From NCBI GenBank assembly GCA_013397845.1, contig VZTG01009281.1, forward strand, positions 161,128 through 225,127: a stretch of 64,000 bases of DNA, in the 5' to 3' direction. The position numbers and the translations under genes were made by a program. Source of the DNA: Melanocharis versteri. Lineage: Eukaryota; Chordata; Aves; Passeriformes; Melanocharitidae. The notes beneath the pieces are model-generated. The model had not been told where the DNA came from. It saw only the letters and a program-made list of their open reading frames with translations, and ran no database searches. Of this stretch, positions 56,831 through 64,000 are shown piece after piece (the stretch's first letter is position 1; each line of letters begins with the position of its first letter).

Positions 56831-57349
56831 CAGACTTACCAATGATAGCAATAAATCATAACAACCTGGTCCTGAAAGGCTCATTTCCATAAGACAAGAG
56901 TGGATATTGAAGGGGAAGGCTGGATGCTGTCCCAAACCTCGGGAGTTTTTCCCAGGGTAGGGCCCTGCAGCGAAGAAATGTTGGGACAAACTTTGTCTTT
57001 ATTACAGCCTTGTCAGAGAGTTGGAAAAAAGGATGGAAATACGAGCTGGAAGTGATGAACTAAAGCACACGAAGGTTAATGACTCAGCCAAGGTCTCACA
57101 CAGAATTCCACAGCAGTGATTTGGGAACACTGGTGTCCCAACCCAGTTCTACAGCCCAGGATCATCCTTCCTGCTTTGCTTCAGCGAGCACAGGCAGATT
57201 AATGGAAGACACAGCTCCCCCCTCACACCCTGAGAGCTCCCCAGACCTGACAGCTCCAGCAAGGGCCCAGTTCCCAGGATCTGAGGGAGGGCAGTGCATC
57301 TGTAGAAAATGGAATGTGTATTTTAGGAGCAAGGTTAACGCCTGCAGCN
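56831..57349. other. Spacer between CR1 fragments, ending at a single N
   Basis: No feature seen. The N at 57349 coincides with the left edge of the next CR1 fragment. Confidence 0.6.
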
Positions 57350-57560
57350 CACCACCCTCACAGAGGAGAATTTCTTCCTGACATCTAACCTAAGTCTCTC
57401 CTCTTTCTGTTTAAAACTGTTCCCCCTTGTCCTGTCACTATCTTCCTGTGTAAAAAGTTGCTCACCCTCTTTTTTATAAGCCTCTTTAGGCACTGGAAGG
57501 GGCCCTGAGGTCTCAGTGGAGCCTTCTCTTTTCCAGGATGAACAACCCCAATGCCCTTTC
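57350..57560 (-). mobile_element. CR1-type LINE internal fragment lacking its 3' end
   Basis: Starts caccaccctcacagaggaga, then atttcttcctgacatctaac, and extends to ccttctcttttccaggatga. The 3' tail segment expected to the left is absent at the N (57349), so sequence is probably missing there. Confidence 0.88.
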
Positions 57561-59311
57561 TCGGGATATCCTCACCCAGCAGTGCATCATGTCCTGTTTT
57601 CCCTCTGTGGTGGGGCAGAGCTGTCCCTGCTCGGTGGCACTGGGGCTGGGGGCACCACTCCTCCTGCTCCTGCAGCAGGTGATTCCTGGCAGGACCCTGG
57701 CAGGCTGGGACAGGCGGGTGCCAGGCACTGTCCCCACCCTTGCTCTACCTGTCAGACAGGTGGAGCTGGCCACCTGCCACCACCTGCCACCGTCACTTCT
57801 GGTAAGGGAGGATGCGGGAGGGATGGGTCTGCACAAAGGCTGAGGACCTGCCCATGGGTAAAGTGACCCTTGGGACCTGCTCCCTGGGATGGCTTGGGAA
57901 GGGCTGCCAGTCCCAGAGGCCCTAGGAAGCCTCAGGGCTTCCCTGCATGTGCCCAGGGAAAGGGGACAGACAATCAGCTCCTCCATGTGCCTGTCTCCTC
58001 TCCTGCTGTGCTCAAAGAACCCTTGAGGCCATGCCCGGGCACCTAGTCCTGTTGCTGGAGAAGGGTTTCCTGCACATGGATTCCACCAACCTATTGGGGT
58101 GGAGGAGTTTAAGGGCATCTCCTCAGGTAAACCCCGAGGGACTCGGTGTCCATCTGCCCCTCTGGATCCTACACAGAACACCGTGGCTGCCAGAAGCAGA
58201 CCTGGGGCCAGACACTTCCTGTGGGTCCTGGTGGACCTGCTGCCTGCTCTGGCCTCCTGACAAGGCCAGCACCTCAGATGCCAGCAGTCAGAGCCCAGTG
58301 TCAGGCAGAGCCAGCTCTTGCTGTGCTCAGCTGGGTACACTGGGAATATGCAAACTGGGACAGGCATCTCCACACCCAGGAGCCTGTGCAGAGTTCCCAA
58401 TGGCACAGGCCACACTGTGCCCACTGTGCCAGAAAGGGCCAAGGCTCTCACCCTCCTGGTGCTGGAATAATGCAGATCCCATGGGGAAAATACAACTGTC
58501 TCATCCCTCAGGACCTGGCTCTAAAGTCCCTGCTTTTTGCACCACCACTGTGGCCCAGGAACTGGGCTTCTTCTCAGTTCACCCTGCTGCCTGCCCCCCA
58601 AACGTGTCTTATGTAATGGCACTGGTGTTTGTGGCTCCCACAAAGAGTGCTCTGAAACTCGGCTCGTTTTGGAAAGGCCTGGAGCGATGAGATCTTGTCA
58701 GACCCGCCCTTTGCCCAAGAGCAGGCTCAGGCCTGGGCTTGCTCACCTGCAGTCCTGAAGGCAAAGGCTGGAGGAGCGCCAGCTCTCCAGGGAGCCCGAG
58801 GATCACGCAGTAGCTGCCACCTGGCAGCCACACAATGGCAGCCCCTCGGCCAGCTGGATGTGCCCCAGCTGAGGGTGGCATCCGTGGCCTGGGCGCTGTG
58901 GCCACCAGAGCTGTCCGCGGTCACTTTGCCCTGGGGTGTGTTTTAGCAGCAGAGACCCCACCACCCAGGAGCTGAGTTCCCTGGGTGAGGAAAGCCCAGG
59001 CAGGGGGATCTGCCCCCAGCCAGGTCAATGTGAAGTGATATCTTCCAAGGTTTTGTGTTGGGAGGACCAGGACTAGATCCTCAGCTCTTCATCTCCCTGG
59101 CTCAGCCCGTCCTTCAGAGGTGCAGGGGGCTCTGACAGCTCAGCCACAAGCAGACCTTTGCCCTGGGGCTCTGGCAGAGAGCAGGGCTGATGCAAGAGAC
59201 ACGAAAGCCTGTCTTGTGCTCAGCGGGTGTGCCCGCAGCTCTCAGGGCACCAGCAGCCCTGTCCTGCCCAACGGGCACACTGGGCAGGTGGAAACCTCTG
59301 GTGTTTGTGGA
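57561..59311. other. Intergenic, no gene recognised
   Basis: A minus-strand open frame of about 300 codons (57513-58451) overlaps the CR1 fragment and shows no family features, so it was not called. Confidence 0.5.
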
Positions 59312-59713
59312 TGGTGACAGGAAAGGCTAAGGGAATATGGAATTGTTCAGCCTGGAGAAGAGAAGGCTCTAAGGAGACCTTAGGGGGGCTAAAGGGGCTA
59401 AAGGGGCTCCAGGAGAGCTGGAGAGGGACTTTGAACAAGGGTCTGGAGTGCCAGCACAAGGGGAAATGGCCTCTGACTGGCAGAGGGCAGGGATAGATGC
59501 GATATTGGGAAGGAATTGTTGGCTGTGAGGGTGGTGAGGCCCTGGCACAGGGTGCCCAGAGCAGCTGTGACTGCCCTATCCCTGGAAGTGTTCAGTGCTA
59601 GGTTGGACAGATCTTTGAGCAGCCTGGGCTAGTAGAAGGTGTCCCTGCCCATGGCAGGGGTTTGAACAAGATGGTCTCTAAGTTCCCTTCCAACCCAATG
59701 GTTCTATGATTCA
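59312..59713 (+). mobile_element. CR1-type LINE 3' fragment
   Basis: Begins gaatatggaattgttcagcc, then tggagaagagaaggctctaa. It runs through ggtgaggccctggcacaggg to the tail gttcccttccaacccaatgg, then ttctatgattc. Confidence 0.95.
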
Positions 59714-61424
59714 AGGGCAGGCAGGGAAATACAGCAAACACCACAGCACAACATAGTGCATGGCACAGCAGGCTGGATATTTTATTACACCTGTCTCCCA
59801 TCTCTGCTCACTGACCCTTGGAATCCTGCCAGAAAGAGACACAGGAGGGTTGTGGTGCTCCTGTCCGTGGCCATGGTGGTGCTGACCTCCCTGGCCTGCC
59901 ACAGGGTGACACACTGACTGTGTGACAGCTCCCATTTCCTCCCTGCGTGCTCTTGTAACATCTCTGGCTGTTGGCAGCCTTCACAACATACCCAGTGCTG
60001 CAGGTCAGGGACCCCCAGAATCCTTTGTGGAGCACCCGGAGACAGAGACATTTCCCTTTCCCTCCAGGCTTGATGGACACAATGAAATGCTCAACAAGCA
60101 GTTCCCCATGTCTCTGGCTTCATTAGGCATCATTGCAGTGCAGCAGGTCCTATCTTCCAGTTCTCACAGCTCCCTCGCATCTTCTCTCAGGCATTTCAGA
60201 CACCACTGCTCCTCATCTTCTTCTCGCCCCACCACAGTGTTCTGCTCTCCTTCCCCTCTGCCTGTGTGCGCTCCTGGGCTGGGATACTGCAGCAGGGGAA
60301 GGTGGGGAGCTGGGACAGCCTCGCTCACACATCTGGAGCAGGGCAGGTGAGGCCAGGTGCAGCGTCCTGGCCACACTGGCTTTCAACATTCTGGCTTTTG
60401 AAGAGTAACTCTTGCTGCTTAGTGCCTTGCTGAACTGGGTCCAGAATGCACCCAAAGTGGTTCGGTGGGCTCAAACACATTAATTTACTATGTGTATTCT
60501 CAGTGAACACTTACAGATGAGCACGTGGCCACGACTGGGTGTGAAGGTGAGCAGCGAGTGGAGATCAGGGCTCCTGGTGACCTCACTGTGAAATGAATCC
60601 ACACAGACTGGAGGAAAGAAAATACCAGCTGGGAGCTGCAGCCTGTGAGTTCACACAGCTCTGTCCCTCTTCTCACAGCCACAGCATCTGCAGCTGCCCC
60701 CATCCCCATGGGCTCTCATCACCAAGCCCCAGGCTCTAGTCCCAAGCCTCTCCAGAACTCCAGGGCTTTGAGGACCAGACACCATGGTGGCTTGGCAAAG
60801 GGCTTCTGGGCTTGTTTGCATGTGGCCTGCTCGGGAGGAAGTGGGGAGAAGAGCTAGTAGTGCCTGGTGGCCTGTGGGAAGGTAGGAGCTTTCAGGAGGC
60901 ATTGGCCAGTTGAAGTGAAATGTCTGTGTGATGGAAGCTGCAGCAGCCCTTGGTAGCCTCTTTGGCATCTGCCAGCCCACCAGGGATGCCATGAGCTCAG
61001 CTGAGGCCTTCAGTTTGTGCTTTCCCATTCCTGGACTCCCCAGCTCGTGCTCTCTGCCCAGTGACTCCATTTCAAGCTGGTGCAGTGCCAGGCTCCATAT
61101 CATGTTTGGTGGATTACAAAGGGCAGGGCTGGCCAGGAAACAAGAATGCAATGAGCATTTCTTTGTCTTCCACAATAAAACAGGCCTGGGGTTCTTGGTG
61201 GCAATGAGGGAGAGAGGGGAATGAAGGAAGCTGGGAGACATCCACCCAAGAAGACCCTTTCCAGGATGCCAGAAACCAGGGTCTGAACATGTATCCCAAG
61301 CGGGGCAGTCTGAGATCTGGTACTTTTTTGTAGCAGGGGAAGCATCTGGGGAGGATGCAGAGATGCAGCTTTGTCGAACTTGTGTGAGAATAAAGCTTTG
61401 GGCTGGAATCAGGTGATGTAATCA
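59714..61424. other. Intergenic, no gene recognised
   Basis: Nothing supported on either strand. Confidence 0.5.
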
Positions 61425-61590
61425 GAGTCATAGAGTGGTTTGTGTTGGAAAGGATCTTAGAGACCATCCAGTTCCACCCCCCTGCCATGGGGACACCTTC
61501 CACTAGACCAGGTTGCTCCAAGCCTCATCTAGCCCAGCCTTGGACACTTCCAGGGATGGGGCAGCCACAACATTTTTGGGCAAACTGTTC
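61425..61590 (-). mobile_element. CR1-type LINE 3' fragment
   Basis: Starts agagtcatagagtggtttgt and contains ctgccatggggacaccttcc and cttggacacttccagggatg. Reverse orientation. Confidence 0.93.
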
Positions 61591-62281
61591 ATGAAGGCTG
61601 TCCCTGAGGAGCAGGGACCAGCTGCTGTGGTCAGCGGGAGCCAGAGTGCAAGCAGAGCTCTGGTCCCAGAGAAGCAGCAAGCACAGCCTGGGGCCGTGAG
61701 GCTGGAACAGTCCTTCCCCATGGGTGATAGGGCAGCTTCTGCTTACTCCCAGTCTGCAGGGAAAATGCCTGGTGCTGAGCCACCGAGTGCGAAACCAGGA
61801 GCCAACCATTCGGGAGCTTGGACCCTGCAGTCCCATCCTGCAGGTACAAGCAGAGGATGTCCTGGTACAGACCCCGGGAGCTCTGGCTGCAGGCAAGGGA
61901 CAGGTGGGATGCACAGGTTGAAATGCAGTGCTGAGCACAGAGAGAGGGGAAGATGGGCATGAACAGGCAGAGGCATGCAGTGTGTCCCGGGGTGGTACCC
62001 TGCTTCCCCAGCGTGGGACCCTCATGATCTGGGGGTGCTTCCCAGTGTCGCTGGCTACCTACTGCCTCTGGTTCCAGGCAACTGCACCGGCTTCCCCATT
62101 CCTGCAGTGGGAACAGCCATTCTCTTGTTAAACAGCCAAACAGCCCAGGGTTGCCAGACGAGCTGCTGTCAGCAGGCAGCTGCCCTGGCCAAGCAGGCAC
62201 CCCTGGCAGCTGCTGCTGGAAGCGATTATCAAAGAAACCGTCGGGCTGCGAGGCAGGGGGGAGGCTGTTCTGGGAGCCCGG
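61591..62281. other. Intergenic, no gene recognised
   Basis: Nothing supported. Confidence 0.5.
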
Positions 62282-62474
62282 GTAACTGCAGTGACCCTGG
62301 GGAGCAGGGATGCAGTTACCCCGGGGGGCAGGGATGCAGTTACCCCGGGGAGCAGGGATGCAGTTACCCCGGGGGGCAGGGATGCAGTTATCCCGGGGAG
62401 CAGGGATGCAGTTATCCCGGGGAGCAGGGATGCAGTTACCCCGGGGAGCAGGGACGCAGTTACCCCGGGGGGCC
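62282..62474. repeat. 24-bp minisatellite, seven full copies plus a degenerate one
   Basis: Unit gggaYgcagttaYccc plus a G-rich linker, at about 62306, 62330, 62354, 62378, 62402, 62426 and 62450. Unit length is 8 codons, so every frame stays open and reads as an 8-residue repeat. No initiation context or homologue suggests a protein. Confidence 0.97.
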
Positions 62475-63827
62475 TGCCCAGCCCTGGGCATGCCAGCCCA
62501 GCCCTGAGAGCAGGCTGGGCTGGAGCCTGCCGCCGCAGCACCCTGCTGCCAGCCCCTGCCCAGCTCCTGTGTGATGTGCATCCCCTGGGCAGCAGCTCTG
62601 CCCTCCGCCTCTGACCCGAGCGACAGCCCTCCCCTCTGCACTTCCACCTTCAGAAGGGCAGGTATGCAACACCCGCACCCCTCACAGCATGGCTCCCCAA
62701 ACATTGGCCTTCCTGCCCCCAGCACAGCCCCTACAGCTCCATCCATGGGACCCCTCAGCAGTGGCTCCACCTGCACCAGACCCTTTTCTCCCACGCTGTG
62801 CAGCAGTTCCCCTCCGCGGTCCCCGAAGTGTGCAAGGCTCCCACAGTGGCTTCCCTGCTCTGCCCTCCCTGAGCACTGGCTTCAGTTGCAGAGGCAGAAT
62901 GGTATGGAAGGGTGAAAGCCAGCAGGGGCTGCAGGGAGCCTGAAGGCACTGGGAGCAGTGGGAACCAGAAGGATGGTCCCTGCCTCCCACCAGCCATCCC
63001 CATCCCCACTGCATTCCCATCTACTCTGATCTGCTCAAGGATGGCCACAGTCTGGCTTGGCTGGAAAATCAGGTCATGCTGTTGTGCTCAGGGGCAGTTC
63101 ATGGTCTGGCATGTGGGATATTGGACACCTTCTTGCTGGTCCAGATGAAACCTCTCCCCTCACCCAATTTCTCTGTTCCCACTCAGCACATTTCAGCCAC
63201 AGCAACCTGCTTTTGGCCACAGGTCCTAGAGAAGCAGTGGCCAGGGCAAACTGTTCTCTTCCCTAACTGGCACCAGGGCTGAGCAATGGCCCCTGTGCCC
63301 CTTTGGGAAGTCTCGAGGGAGACAAAACACATCTTAATGCTGAGATTTGAAAGGTGCCCAAGATATTTCCATGGGAACTGTGTGCTAGAAGCATGTTCAA
63401 TTTGGGACTACCTGATGGGAAAACAGACCCCAGGGTAAAAGTGAGGGGAGGCTGTCTTGGAGGAAAATGCTCTTTTTCTCCAGTTCTTGTCATGGCTTGC
63501 CACAGCCATAAAACCCAGGCACCTCCAAAGAGAATAAAAAAATAAACAAATCATCTGTTTTTCATGCCGGTGTGCTGGGAGGCTCTGCTAAGGTGGCTCA
63601 GTATGGGCTTGGAGGTCACTGCAGGGGTTACCCAGAGTGTGTGCTGGTTGTGCACGTGTTGGTGTATGTGTGTGCATGTCTCTAGCCTTGCTCTCTCTCC
63701 AGTCCTTCCTGGCTCTTCATCCTACAGACCCACACCGATTTTGTGAGAGGCTGCAGGATCTGGTCCCCCTGTCTGTGCCCACACACCCCTGCCTCCTCCT
63801 CCTCCTCTCTCACAAGGTACCCACACA
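62475..63827. other. Intergenic, no gene recognised
   Basis: Nothing supported; a small TG-rich patch lies near 63630-63690. Confidence 0.5.
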
Positions 63828-64000
63828 GCTGGGGGACCTCAAGGGGCAAGGGCGAATGGCTTCCCACTGACAGAGGGTAGGGTTAAATTATATTTTAGGA
63901 GGGCAGTCTTCCCTGTGAGGGTGCTGAGGCCCTGGCACAGGGTGCCCAGAGAAGCTGTGGCTGCCTCATCCCTGGAAATGTTCAGGGCCGGGTTGGACAG
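63828..64000 (+). mobile_element. CR1-type LINE fragment, cut by window end
   Basis: Contains gtgctgaggccctggcacag, then ggtgcccagagaagctgtgg, then tcatccctggaaatgttcag, and ends at ccgggttggacag, where the CR1 3' tail should follow outside the window. Confidence 0.93.

Noticed and set aside
57513..58451. Minus-strand open frame of 312 codons
   Set aside because: It starts in plain spacer and ends inside a CR1 fragment, with no domain or signal.
62128..62794. Repeat proteins such as an IPAPRGNC-type array
   Set aside because: Translations of the 24-bp minisatellite; equally open on both strands.
1..64000. CRISPR arrays, bacterial operons, tRNA or rRNA genes
   Set aside because: Repeats lack unique spacers, genes are spliced, and no tRNA or rRNA signature was seen.

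Overview
This is a window of vertebrate nuclear DNA, almost certainly from a bird. Genes are split by GT-AG introns, it carries about thirteen fragments of CR1-type (chicken repeat 1) LINEs, and its introns are small and GC-rich, as on an avian microchromosome. An LTR-like block in the first ARL8A intron resembles songbird ERVL LTRs, which hints at a passerine; this rests on memory of the family, not on a search.

Two protein-coding genes are secure. ARL8A (+ strand) enters from the left. Its first coding exon lies upstream of base 1, and coding exons 2-7 occupy 7156-12747, followed by a 3'UTR of about 1.7 kb ending near 14485. GPR37L1 (- strand) is complete: coding exon 1 is 21604-20918, coding exon 2 is 17789-16977, and its 3'UTR runs to about 16495. 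The genes converge tail to tail, as their human orthologues do on 1q32.1. The 2 kb between the two 3' ends holds a 75-bp minisatellite and a CpG-rich block that belongs to neither gene's promoter.

From about 22 kb to 64 kb I find no recognisable protein-coding gene. The human neighbour on that side, ELF3, was not seen. The interval holds CR1 fragments, a probable LTR-derived block, several minisatellites, and two orphan CpG-rich blocks: one at 36.1-36.5 kb with five CCAAT boxes and a consensus CRE, and one at 51.2-51.5 kb with a kappaB-like site. It also holds a 12-bp perfect hairpin and a few exon-like segments with good splice signals, including one hydrophobic signal-peptide-like first exon at 38073-38162. 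These are candidates for unannotated transcripts, not established genes.

The assembly has three defects: a 64-N gap inside a GGGAA repeat (35968-36031), a single N at 42778 flanked by two identical 338-bp copies (probably an unmerged contig overlap), and a single N at 57349 that cuts a CR1 fragment.

Functionally the two genes are unrelated. ARL8A is a lysosomal Arf-like GTPase; GPR37L1 is a glial orphan-type GPCR. I found no operon-like or clustered novel system. The long open frames in this GC-rich DNA are mostly chance frames over UTRs, introns and repeats.
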